A program made the translations under genes and the position numbers. A DNA stretch of 64,000 nt from Lacrimispora sp. BS-2 (GTDB lineage: Bacteria > Bacillota > Clostridia > Lachnospirales > Lachnospiraceae), in contig NZ_CP157940.1 in NCBI RefSeq assembly GCF_040207125.1, positions 310,001 through 374,000 of the forward strand, read 5' to 3'. The stretch's first letter is position 1. Every line of letters starts with the position of its first letter. Below, piece after piece: positions 16,802 to 25,509 of this stretch. The notes under the pieces were generated by a model. The model did not search any database, had not been told where the DNA came from, and saw only the letters and a list, made by a program, of their open reading frames with translations.

Positions 16802-18931
16802 ATGTACAAGAGTTTTAGTATGGAACTGGCCGGCAGAACATTAACCGTTGATGTCGGCAGAGTAGCAAAGCAGGCAAGCGGCGCGGTACTTATGCACTAT
16901 GGCGATACCGTAGTATTAGCAACCGCAACTGCGTCTGACAAACCAAGAGACGGAATTGATTTCTTCCCGCTGAGCGTAGAATACGAAGAAAAATTATACG
17001 CCGTAGGAAAGATCCCAGGCGGCTTCAACAAAAGAGAGGGAAAAGCGTCTGAGAATGCAATTTTGACCTCCCGTGTCATTGACCGTCCAATGAGACCTCT
17101 GTTTCCAAAAGATTACCGTAACGATGTGACTTTAGATAACATCGTTATGTCTGTAGACCAGGATTGCAGTCCGGAGCTGACAGCGATGTTAGGCTCAGCC
17201 ATTTCAACCTGCATTTCCGATATTCCTTTTAACGGACCCTGTGCTTCCACCCAGGTGGGACTTGTAGACGGAGAACTCGTCATCAACCCGACCCAGTCCC
17301 AGAAGCAGGTTTCCGACATGGCGCTTACGGTTGCATCTACAAGAGAGAAAGTCATCATGATCGAGGCCGGAGCCAATGAGGTACCGGAAGATAAGATGAT
17401 CGAGGCCATTTTCAAGGCTCATGAAGTAAACCAGGAAATCATCAAATTCATTGACACCATCGTAGCAGAGTGCGGAAAGCCGAAGCACCAGTACACCAGC
17501 TGCGCAGTGCCGGAAGAGTTATTTGCTGCCATCAGGGAAATCGTTACTCCTGAGGAGATGGAAGTTGCCGTATTTACCGATGAAAAGCAGATAAGAGAAG
17601 AAAACATCCGTAAGATCACCGCAAAACTGGAAGAAGCCTTTGCAGAAAAGGAAGAATGGCTGTCAGTGCTTGGAGAAGCCATTTACCAGTACCAGAAAAA
17701 GACCGTCCGCAAGATGATCTTAAAAGACCATAAGCGTCCTGACGGCCGTGCCATGGATCAGATCCGTCATCTGGCAGCGGAAATCGATATGCTTCCAAGA
17801 GTTCATGGTTCCGCCATGTTCACCCGCGGCCAGACTCAGATTTTAAATATTTGTACCTTGGCCCCATTATCAGAAAGCCAGAGATTAGACGGCATTGATG
17901 ATATGGAAACCTCCAAGAGATATATGCACCACTACAATTTCCCATCCTTCTCCGTAGGAGAGACAAGGCCTTCCAGAGGACCTGGACGCCGGGAGATCGG
18001 CCATGGCGCCCTGGCAGAGAGAGCACTCATTCCGGTTCTTCCGTCTGAGGAAGAATTCCCCTATGCGATCCGTACCGTTTCCGAGACCATGGAATCCAAT
18101 GGATCTACCTCCCAGGCAAGCATCTGTTCCTCCTCCATGTCCTTAATGGCTGCCGGTGTTCCTATTAAATCGGCTGTTGCAGGTATTTCCTGCGGACTTG
18201 TTACAGGAGATTCCGATGACGATTATATCGTCTTAACCGATATTCAGGGTCTGGAAGATTTCTTCGGTGATATGGACTTTAAGGTAGGCGGCACCCACAA
18301 GGGTATCACTGCGATCCAGATGGATATTAAGATCCACGGCCTTACAAGACCGATCATTGAGGAAGCCATCCGCACCACCAGAGAGGCAAGGCTTTACATT
18401 CTTGATGAGGTTATGGCAAAAGCCATTGCAGAGCCGCGTAAGGAAGTAGGTAAGTATGCTCCGAAGATCGACCAGATTTCCATTGATCCTCAAAAGATCG
18501 GCGATGTGGTCGGAAAGCAGGGGAAGGTGATCAATAAGATCATTGAAGAAACCGGCGTGAAGATCGATATTAACGATGACGGAAATGTATCCGTATGCGG
18601 AACCGATCAGGCCATGATCGACCGTGCGATCCAGATCATTAAGAGCATTGTTACGGAAATCCAGGCAGGACAGATTTTCACAGGCAAGGTTGTCAGAATC
18701 ATGAACTTTGGTGCTTTCGTTGAACTGGCTCCCAACAAGGATGGTATGGTTCACATTTCCAAGCTGTCTGATAAGAGGGTGGCAAAGGTTGAAGATGTTG
18801 TCAACATCGGTGACGAAGTGACCGTTAAGGTAATGGAAGTCGACAAGATGGGCAGAATCAACTTAAGCATGAAGCCGGGAGATCTGGCTGCAAAGGCAGA
18901 AGATAAAAAAGAGGAAAAAGAAGCAGAATAA
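16802..18931 (+). CDS. pnp: Polyribonucleotide nucleotidyltransferase (PNPase)
   Basis: A 709-residue 3'-5' phosphorolytic exoribonuclease. It contains the two RNase PH-like halves (residues ~1-230 and ~310-545), a KH domain (DVVGKQGKVINKIIEETG, near residue 565) and a C-terminal S1 domain (FTGKVVRIMNFGAFVELAP), ending in an acidic/basic tail. The start ATG follows AAAGGAGA. It acts in mRNA decay and RNA quality control. The upstream structured spacer is a likely place for post-transcriptional control. Confidence 0.98.
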   Translation: MYKSFSMELAGRTLTVDVGRVAKQASGAVLMHYGDTVVLATATASDKPRDGIDFFPLSVEYEEKLYAVGKIPGGFNKREGKASENAILTSRVIDRPMRPLFPKDYRNDVTLDNIVMSVDQDCSPELTAMLGSAISTCISDIPFNGPCASTQVGLVDGELVINPTQSQKQVSDMALTVASTREKVIMIEAGANEVPEDKMIEAIFKAHEVNQEIIKFIDTIVAECGKPKHQYTSCAVPEELFAAIREIVTPEEMEVAVFTDEKQIREENIRKITAKLEEAFAEKEEWLSVLGEAIYQYQKKTVRKMILKDHKRPDGRAMDQIRHLAAEIDMLPRVHGSAMFTRGQTQILNICTLAPLSESQRLDGIDDMETSKRYMHHYNFPSFSVGETRPSRGPGRREIGHGALAERALIPVLPSEEEFPYAIRTVSETMESNGSTSQASICSSSMSLMAAGVPIKSAVAGISCGLVTGDSDDDYIVLTDIQGLEDFFGDMDFKVGGTHKGITAIQMDIKIHGLTRPIIEEAIRTTREARLYILDEVMAKAIAEPRKEVGKYAPKIDQISIDPQKIGDVVGKQGKVINKIIEETGVKIDINDDGNVSVCGTDQAMIDRAIQIIKSIVTEIQAGQIFTGKVVRIMNFGAFVELAPNKDGMVHISKLSDKRVAKVEDVVNIGDEVTVKVMEVDKMGRINLSMKPGDLAAKAEDKKEEKEAE

Positions 18932-18989
18932 AGCAGCTATGCCTTGTGGCAGACGGCAGGAAATAAAGTCATGTTAATGAAAATGTTTA

Positions 18990-19018
18990 TTGACAAATGA
19001 ACCATTAGAACGTATAAT
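18990..19018 (+). promoter_or_regulatory. Consensus sigma-A promoter of the P-type ATPase gene
   Basis: Perfect TTGACA (18990-18995), 17-bp spacer, perfect TATAAT (19013-19018). Such a strong promoter ahead of a ~280-nt leader fits control after initiation, by the riboswitch downstream. Confidence 0.9.
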
Positions 19019-19060
19019 TGTCTGGATCGAAGACATAAATATCTGATTTATAATTGAATA

Positions 19061-19228
19061 CGCTTCATTAAGAGGGAGTAGTTTTAATGCATCATCAACA
19101 TCCTGACTGCCAAAGGGCAGCCTGGTGGTGCATGCCAGACAATGGTTACCAGACTTTTAATGTATTTATTCTGAATATTAAATATTTTTCAGAATAAGTG
19201 CATTAAAAGTCTTTTTCTTTTTCTTTTT
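19061..19228 (+). ncRNA. Probable yybP-ykoY (Mn2+) riboswitch with terminator
   Basis: The leader carries the family-like GGGAGTAG segment (19074-19081) and later TGCCAGACAATGGTTACC (about 19133-19150), with an internal helix ATGCATCATC/GGTGGTGCAT capped by CTGCC-AAAG-GGCAG. The 5' arm CATTAAGA (19066-19073) can pair with TTTTAATG (19155-19162), closing the aptamer. The same TTTTAATG also forms GACTTTTAATG (19152-19162) / CATTAAAAGTC (19201-19211), a terminator stem followed by T-runs. Thus ligand binding would prevent termination, an on-switch. yybP-ykoY riboswitches control Mn2+ exporters including P-type ATPases of the kind encoded next. Assignment is by eye, not by covariance model. Confidence 0.75.
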
Positions 19229-19307
19229 GTGGCAATAATAAATCAGAGAGGTCAAACAGTACATGTTGATGCAGGCTGTCTCTATGGGCAGCAGAATGGA
19301 GGAAAGT

Positions 19308-21911
19308 TTGAAAGACTGGTATCAGAAAACAGAAAAAGAAGTATTAGAAGAGCTTCGTACATCAAAGGAAGGGCTAAGCGAAGAGGAAGCTGCCGGACTT
19401 CTTGCCAGCAAAGGAGAAAATATCCTGGAAGAAGGAAAGAAAAAAAGCACCCTTCAGGTATTTGCTGAGCAGTTCCGCGATCTGCTGGTGGTCATTCTGA
19501 TTGCAGCGGCTGTCATTTCCATGCTTTCAGGAAATGTGGAAAGCACCATCGTCATAGTGGCGGTCATTGTGTTAAATGCGGTTCTTGGAACAGTGCAGCA
19601 TGAAAAAGCCCAAAAATCCCTGGCCAGCTTAAAATCCTTATCATCACCAACGGCCAAGGTAATCCGGTCCGGACAAAAAATTGAGATCGCTTCAAGAGGC
19701 GTGGTTCCTGGAGATATCCTGCTTCTGGAAGCCGGAGATATGGTAGTGGCTGATGGAAGAATTCTTAATAATTATTCCCTTCAGGTAAACGAAAGCTCTC
19801 TGACCGGCGAATCCACCAATGTGGATAAGGAAGAGGGAACTCTTGAAATAGAAGCACCCCTGGCAGACCGGACTAATATGGTTTATTCCGGAAGCCTGGT
19901 TACTTACGGCAGGGCGGTAGTGGCTGTCACCGGAACAGGAATGGATACGGAGATCGGAAAGATCGCCAGCTTAATGAATGCTACAAAGGAGAAGAAAACT
20001 CCTTTGCAGGTCAGCTTAGACCAGTTCTCCAGCCGCCTTGCCATGGTCATCATGGTGATCTGCGCCCTGGTGTTCCTGTTAAGCATTTACCGTAAAATGC
20101 CGCTTTTAGATTCCCTGATGTTTGCGGTGGCTCTTGCCGTCGCTGCCATACCAGAGGCCTTAAGTTCCATCGTAACCATTGTTCAGGCAATGGGAACCCA
20201 GCGGATGGCCAGGGAAAACGCTATCATTAAAGAATTAAAAGCGGTAGAAAGCCTGGGCTGTGTTTCCGTTATCTGTTCCGATAAGACCGGAACCCTGACC
20301 CAGAATAAGATGACTGTACAGGAAATCTATGTGGACGGCAAAGTCTGTAAGCCGAATGAATTAGATCTTCGCAACCAGCTCCACCGGTACCTTCTTTATG
20401 ATGCGGTGCTGACCAATGATTCTGCCATTGTGGAGGGAAAGGGGATCGGAGATCCTACGGAGTATGCCCTTCTTGAAATGGCGGGAAAAGTCAGCTTAAG
20501 CCATGATCTCATCAGAGAAATGATGCACCGTTTGGAAGAGCTTCCCTTTGATTCCGACCGGAAGCTGATGAGCACCAAATACCATCTCCATGGAGTTCCT
20601 ACCATACTGACAAAGGGAGCGGTGGATGTATTGCTGTACCGGACCACCCATATCCGTACCGCTGAAGGAGTCAGGGAACTGTCAGAAAAGGACAGGGAGG
20701 AGATCCTTGAGCAGAATATGAGATTTTCAGAAAATGGGCTTCGGGTGCTTGCCTTTGCTTATAAGGAAGTGGAAGAGGATCATGTGCTTTCTTTAAATTC
20801 TGAAAACGGTTTTATCTTTATTGGGCTTATTTCCATGGTGGATCCGCCGAGAGAGGAATCGAAAGAAGCGGTAGCCGATGCCAAACGGGCAGGGATCCGT
20901 CCGGTAATGATCACCGGTGATCATAAGATCACGGCGACTGCCATAGCAAAGCAGATCGGTATTTTTGAAAACGGAGATATGGCTGTGACCGGTGCAGAAT
21001 TAGACGCCATGACCGATGAAGAGCTGGACACAAATATTGCAAAGACCTCCGTATATGCCAGAGTATCACCGGAAAATAAGATCCGGATTGTAGATGCATG
21101 GCAGCGGCGGGGAAATGTTGTCTCTATGACAGGAGACGGAGTCAATGATGCGCCTGCCTTAAAGAAGGCTGACATCGGAGTGGCTATGGGAATCACCGGT
21201 ACAGAGGTTTCCAAGGATGTCGCATCCATGATTCTGGCCGATGATAATTTTGCGACCATCATTAAGGCAGTTGCCAATGGCCGTAACGTGTACCGGAACA
21301 TAAAAAACGCCATTCAGTTTTTGCTTTCCGGCAACATGGCAGGAATCATTTCCGTCCTTTATACATCCATCATGGCCCTTCCTATTCCCTTTGCTCCGGT
21401 TCATCTGCTGTTCATTAACCTGCTTACAGACTCCCTTCCGGCAATCGCCATTGGTATGGAGCCTGCGGAGCATGGCCTTCTTAACAGGAAGCCAAGAGAT
21501 CCCAAAGAGGGAATCCTGTCCAGGGAATTTATGATTAAGATCCTGTCCCAGGGCGCATTGATTGCCATATGTACCATGACAGCTTTCCATATTGGTTTAA
21601 ACCAGGGCAGTGCAGCTACAGCCAGCACCATGGCATTTTGTACCCTGACTCTTTCCCGGTTGTTCCATGGTTTTAACTGCAGAAGCCGCCATTCTATTTT
21701 CCGGCTGGGCTTTGCAAGCAACTGGTACAGCCTGGGAGCATTCCTGGCAGGCGTTTTCCTGCTAAGCCTTGTCATGTTTGTACCGTTCCTTGCAAAACTG
21801 TTTTCCGTTACGCCGCTTTCGGCCGGTCAGACCGGTATCGTATATGGCCTTGCGGTCATTCCTACGGCAATCATACAGCTTGTAAAAGTTATAAAAGAAA
21901 ACAGGAAATAA
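19308..21911 (+). CDS. Cation-transporting P-type ATPase, probable Mn2+ (or Ca2+) exporter
   Basis: A P2-type ATPase of about 867 residues with N-terminal cation-ATPase domain, actuator motif LTGESTNV, membrane motif AAIPEALSSIVTI, phosphorylation site SDKTGTLTQNKM, ITGDHKIT and TGDGVNDAPALKKADIG. The PEALSS form differs from the PEGLPA of typical Ca2+ pumps and agrees, as I recall it, with the Mn2+-linked YoaB-type group, as does the riboswitch-like leader. Start choice: TTG 19308 has GGAGG 5 nt upstream and gives the family-typical MKDWYQK; ATG 19263 (with AGAGAGG 12 nt away) and ATG 19296 are alternatives. It would pump divalent cation out of the cytoplasm under overload. Confidence 0.88.
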   Translation: MKDWYQKTEKEVLEELRTSKEGLSEEEAAGLLASKGENILEEGKKKSTLQVFAEQFRDLLVVILIAAAVISMLSGNVESTIVIVAVIVLNAVLGTVQHEKAQKSLASLKSLSSPTAKVIRSGQKIEIASRGVVPGDILLLEAGDMVVADGRILNNYSLQVNESSLTGESTNVDKEEGTLEIEAPLADRTNMVYSGSLVTYGRAVVAVTGTGMDTEIGKIASLMNATKEKKTPLQVSLDQFSSRLAMVIMVICALVFLLSIYRKMPLLDSLMFAVALAVAAIPEALSSIVTIVQAMGTQRMARENAIIKELKAVESLGCVSVICSDKTGTLTQNKMTVQEIYVDGKVCKPNELDLRNQLHRYLLYDAVLTNDSAIVEGKGIGDPTEYALLEMAGKVSLSHDLIREMMHRLEELPFDSDRKLMSTKYHLHGVPTILTKGAVDVLLYRTTHIRTAEGVRELSEKDREEILEQNMRFSENGLRVLAFAYKEVEEDHVLSLNSENGFIFIGLISMVDPPREESKEAVADAKRAGIRPVMITGDHKITATAIAKQIGIFENGDMAVTGAELDAMTDEELDTNIAKTSVYARVSPENKIRIVDAWQRRGNVVSMTGDGVNDAPALKKADIGVAMGITGTEVSKDVASMILADDNFATIIKAVANGRNVYRNIKNAIQFLLSGNMAGIISVLYTSIMALPIPFAPVHLLFINLLTDSLPAIAIGMEPAEHGLLNRKPRDPKEGILSREFMIKILSQGALIAICTMTAFHIGLNQGSAATASTMAFCTLTLSRLFHGFNCRSRHSIFRLGFASNWYSLGAFLAGVFLLSLVMFVPFLAKLFSVTPLSAGQTGIVYGLAVIPTAIIQLVKVIKENRK

Positions 21912-21920
21912 TTTCTTGAT

Positions 21921-21963
21921 AAAAAAGAGGTTTAAACGCAAAAAAGTGTTGAACCTCTTTTTT
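21921..21963 (+). terminator. Rho-independent terminator of the P-type ATPase gene
   Basis: AAAAAGAGGTT pairs with AACCTCTTTTT, with an inner AACGC/GTGTT helix and a final T-run to 21963. Confidence 0.88.
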
Positions 21964-22020
21964 AAAAATGATAAAATACTTCAGTAAATAAAAATTTAAT
22001 ATAGGAGAAGGGGACGACAC

Positions 22021-23322
22021 ATGACAGGACAACTTTCACTTAAAGTGAGAAATTGCGGACCGCTGTCCAGGCGGACGAAATTCCAAATTCTTGCCCTGGT
22101 GCCGATTTATTTTATTGTTGCAGGCTTCTTTCTGCAGCCGTTTGATGGAATTTGGAGGGGTATCATTACAATTGTCAGGGAGCCAGATTTCCTGATTACA
22201 GATTATTTTGCTATTGGCGGCGTAGGAGCAGCCTTTGTAAACGCGGGTTTATTAACCTTATTAAGTATTGCAATTGTGTATTTTCTTGGTATGGAGATGA
22301 GCGGCCATACTATAACTTCATGCTTTCTTATGTTTGGTTTTTCCTTGTTCGGGAAAAATATTATGAACATATGGGCTATCATGATGGGCATCTGCCTGTA
22401 TTCTTATTATCACAAAACTTCCATTACACGTTATATTTATGTTGGCTTTTACGGGACTTCTTTGTCCCCGATCATCACACAGATCATGCAGATCGGTAAT
22501 CTGCATCTGGTTCCCAGGCTCATCCTGAGCATTTTTGTTGGATTGAGCATTGGATTTGTGCTTCCGCCCTTATCCACTCATACCCACTATGCCCACAAGG
22601 GATATTCTCTTTATAATGTGGGGTTTTCCGCAGGTATTATTGCCACGGTCATAGTCTCCCTGTTTAAATCCTTTGGGATTTCCATAGAGAAAAGGCTTAT
22701 CTGGTATGAGGGCGATAATAGGCTTTTTGCAGGCTTGCTTTTGTTCTTATTCTTTGGTATGATAATTTTTGCATTTATGCTGTCAAAGAATGTTGGGAAG
22801 CGTTATCTGAACATACTGAAAACCTACGGCATCAGCGGAACCGATTACGTAAAAAGTGAGGGATTTGCGCCTACTCTGCTTAATATGGGGATTAACGGTA
22901 TTGCAGCAACGCTGATTCTTGTTGTGTTGGGAGGAGCTTTAAACGGACCTACCATTGGAGGGATATTCACCATTGTAGGCTTCAGCGCAACAGGAAAGCA
23001 TCTTCGAAACATTTGTCCCATCATGATGGGGGTTATTCTCGGAGGGGTTATTCAGAACTGGAGCATCACCGATCCAAGTGCCCTTCTGGCCCTTTTATTG
23101 TCCACGACCCTTGCGCCGATTGCCGGTGAGTTCGGCGTTATAGCAGGTGTGATAGCAGGATTTCTTCATTCTGCGGCTGCCCTTAATGTAGGCATTGTTT
23201 ACGGCGGAATGAATCTTTATAACAATGGCTTTGCAGGAGGCCTTATCGCCACCTTCCTGGTACCGGTCTTTCAGTCTATCAGGGACAGAAGCGCCCGGGC
23301 CAAGGTCCATGATTCCTTATAG
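22021..23322 (+). CDS. DUF1576 family membrane protein
   Basis: A 433-residue protein with about 12 hydrophobic segments, recognised as the DUF1576 family of Firmicutes by overall pattern, including DYFAIGGVGAAFVNAGL (residues ~61-77) and two internally similar halves: GGVGAAFVNAG / GINGIAATLILV and FLPPLSTHTHYAHKG / NNGFAGGLIAT. Function is not established for the family; the internal duplication suggests an inverted- or direct-repeat transporter. A clear AGGAGAAGGGG ribosome site precedes ATG 22021. It stands alone between a terminator and the ABC-F gene 90 bp downstream. Confidence 0.75.
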   Translation: MTGQLSLKVRNCGPLSRRTKFQILALVPIYFIVAGFFLQPFDGIWRGIITIVREPDFLITDYFAIGGVGAAFVNAGLLTLLSIAIVYFLGMEMSGHTITSCFLMFGFSLFGKNIMNIWAIMMGICLYSYYHKTSITRYIYVGFYGTSLSPIITQIMQIGNLHLVPRLILSIFVGLSIGFVLPPLSTHTHYAHKGYSLYNVGFSAGIIATVIVSLFKSFGISIEKRLIWYEGDNRLFAGLLLFLFFGMIIFAFMLSKNVGKRYLNILKTYGISGTDYVKSEGFAPTLLNMGINGIAATLILVVLGGALNGPTIGGIFTIVGFSATGKHLRNICPIMMGVILGGVIQNWSITDPSALLALLLSTTLAPIAGEFGVIAGVIAGFLHSAAALNVGIVYGGMNLYNNGFAGGLIATFLVPVFQSIRDRSARAKVHDSL

Positions 23323-23412
23323 CTCATGAGAAACAGGAGCAGGAATAAAATTTAACCTCATTAAGCAGGAATGCGGATATCCGATTGATTTTGAGAACAG
23401 GAAAATTTGAAA

Positions 23413-25296
23413 ATGTTGTATCAGATAAAGGATGGGACAGTCACTGCCGGAGGCAGCATGATCCTGTCACATATTGATTTTGAAATACACGGCAAGGAAA
23501 AGATTGCTGTGGTAGGAAACAACGGAGCCGGAAAAACCACACTTTTAAGGCTGATAGCCGGAGAAGTGGATCTGGACCGGGATGATAAGCGGGAAGGCCC
23601 TGGAATCACCAGTTCCAGAAAACTGACCGTAGGATACTTAAAACAGCAGGCATTTGAGGATAAGGACAGGACAGTGGAGGAAGAACTGCTGTCCTCTTGT
23701 CCGTTTGGGGATTCCTTTACTACAGAGCGGTTTGAGTATGAACGGGAATATGATACGCTGTTTACCGGATTTGGATTTACAAAGGAAGATAAGAAGAAAA
23801 GGATTTCCCAGTTTTCCGGCGGAGAGCAGACAAAGATCGCCCTTATCCATCACCTGCTGTTAAAACCGGATATCCTGCTTTTAGACGAGCCTACCAATCA
23901 TCTGGATATTCAGGCAGCGGAATGGCTGGAGCAGTATATGAAGCAGTATGAAAAATCAGTGGTAATGGTATCCCATGACCGCTTTTTTCTGGACCAGACG
24001 GCATCCGTGGTATATGAGCTGTCGGGCAGGAAGCTTACCCGGTACCCGGGAAACTACACCCATTACCGGGAAGAAAAAAGGAAGGCGGTCAGGATACAGA
24101 CAAAAGCCTATGAACGGCAGCAGGAAGAGATCAAACGCTTAAATGATCTGGTGGAACGGTTTAAGAATAAACCCCGCAAGGCCGCATTTGCCAGGGAAAA
24201 AAGAAAGGCAATCGATCGGATGGGCCAGGCAGTGAAGCCGGTGGAAGAGGATATCCACATGTTCACAGGGCCTTTGGAACCGGCTTTCTTAGGCAGTAAA
24301 TGGGTTTTTGAAGCGGAACATTTGAAGATCGGTTATGATCATCCCCTTATGGAGCTGACCATGAGGATCCGCAGGGGGCAGAAGATCGGAATCCTTGGCC
24401 CAAACGGAGCAGGAAAAAGCACCTTTTTGAAAACAGTGGCAGGTCTTATTCCTCCGGTCACCGGGGAGTATTCTCTGGGAAACCAGATTACCATGGGATA
24501 TTTTGACCAGCATTCTTCGGAAATTGATTCCCATAAATCAGTTGCCCGGCACTTCCATGATCTGTTTCCCTCCCTGACAGAAAAAGAAGTGCGGAGCATT
24601 TTGGGGGCATACCTGTTTGGTGGCAAAGAGGCTGAAAAACGGGTTGGCCTCCTGTCAGGAGGAGAAAAGGCAAGGCTTGTCCTGGCAGAGCTTTTGCAGA
24701 GCAGGCCCAATTTTCTGATTCTGGATGAACCTACTAACCACATGGATATCAGGGCAAAGGAAACCCTGGAATCTGCATTCCGGGCTTATACGGGCACCAT
24801 TTTATTTGTATCCCATGACCGTTATTTTTTAAGCCGGGTAGCAGAATCAGTTCTCATCTTTGAGAACCAGTCCGCCTTCTACTATCCATTCGGTTATGAG
24901 CATTATCTGGAGCGGAGCAAAAGGGCAGAAAATGGAGAAGGGCTTGCGGCTCAGATAAGGGCGGAGGAGCAGGCTCTGATCGCCGGAATACGGGCAGTCC
25001 CCAAGGCAGAAAAACACAGGCTGAGAGAAATACCGGTGGAGGAAGCCTATTTGGATTGGAAGCTTGGACTGGTTCTGGAACGGCTTTTGCCGGCAAGGGA
25101 TAAGGTAATGGAACTGACTGCTGCCATGGAGGAGATGAAGGAAAGATGGCTGGAATCGGAAGACTTCTGGACGGAAGGAGAGTGGGAAGAATCCGGCCGT
25201 TATGAGGAACTGAAAAAAGAGCGGCAAAAGGCATGGGAGGAGTGGCATGAGCTATGCCTGGAATGGTTTGATACGGCTTATGAGGAAGAGAGGTAA
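23413..25296 (+). CDS. ABC-F family ATPase (ribosome-associated type)
   Basis: A 627-residue protein with two ABC domains and no membrane segments, the ABC-F plan. Walker A motifs are GNNGAGKTTLL and GPNGAGKSTFL; signatures are FSGGEQTKIAL and LSGGEKARLVL; both halves contain LLLDEPTNHLDI-type Walker B motifs. The basic linker (roughly residues 215-280, rich in K/R) corresponds to the P-site tRNA interaction motif region. A C-terminal coiled, charged extension of ~130 residues follows. ABC-F proteins act on ribosomes in translation rescue or antibiotic resistance; which applies here cannot be told. ATG 23413 (AGGA 10 nt upstream) is preferred to TTG 23407. Confidence 0.9.
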   Translation: MLYQIKDGTVTAGGSMILSHIDFEIHGKEKIAVVGNNGAGKTTLLRLIAGEVDLDRDDKREGPGITSSRKLTVGYLKQQAFEDKDRTVEEELLSSCPFGDSFTTERFEYEREYDTLFTGFGFTKEDKKKRISQFSGGEQTKIALIHHLLLKPDILLLDEPTNHLDIQAAEWLEQYMKQYEKSVVMVSHDRFFLDQTASVVYELSGRKLTRYPGNYTHYREEKRKAVRIQTKAYERQQEEIKRLNDLVERFKNKPRKAAFAREKRKAIDRMGQAVKPVEEDIHMFTGPLEPAFLGSKWVFEAEHLKIGYDHPLMELTMRIRRGQKIGILGPNGAGKSTFLKTVAGLIPPVTGEYSLGNQITMGYFDQHSSEIDSHKSVARHFHDLFPSLTEKEVRSILGAYLFGGKEAEKRVGLLSGGEKARLVLAELLQSRPNFLILDEPTNHMDIRAKETLESAFRAYTGTILFVSHDRYFLSRVAESVLIFENQSAFYYPFGYEHYLERSKRAENGEGLAAQIRAEEQALIAGIRAVPKAEKHRLREIPVEEAYLDWKLGLVLERLLPARDKVMELTAAMEEMKERWLESEDFWTEGEWEESGRYEELKKERQKAWEEWHELCLEWFDTAYEEER

Positions 25297-25330
25297 GAGC
25301 CTGTTCCATAATAAATCTGCATTGCCGGTG

Positions 25331-25465
25331 TACACTATAAAATATAAAAAATGAGCTTTGAAAGCTGATACGCTCCCCTTATTATAGGACATTTATATTT
25401 CATTGTCCATACAGGGGAGCATATCGCCAATCAAGGCTCATTTTTTATATAGTATTTGGACTGGA
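25331..25465. terminator. Long imperfect inverted repeat, bidirectional terminator between convergent genes
   Basis: ATATAAAAAATGAGC (about 25342-25355) pairs perfectly with GCTCATTTTTTATAT (25436-25449), and the arms continue imperfectly through CGCTCCCCT/AGGGGAGC to an inner GGACA/TGTCC hairpin. The element lies between the ABC-F gene and the minus-strand chemoreceptor and has T-runs in both directions. Its size exceeds an ordinary terminator, so a small palindromic mobile element remnant is possible. Confidence 0.65.
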
Positions 25466-25509
25466 CTATTTTAGAACAGCCCTATGTAATCTTAGAATAT
25501 CCTGTCCAA

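Noticed and set aside
18233..18754. 173-codon minus-strand ORF opposite pnp
   Set aside because: Lies fully inside pnp, no ribosome site, no recognisable protein.
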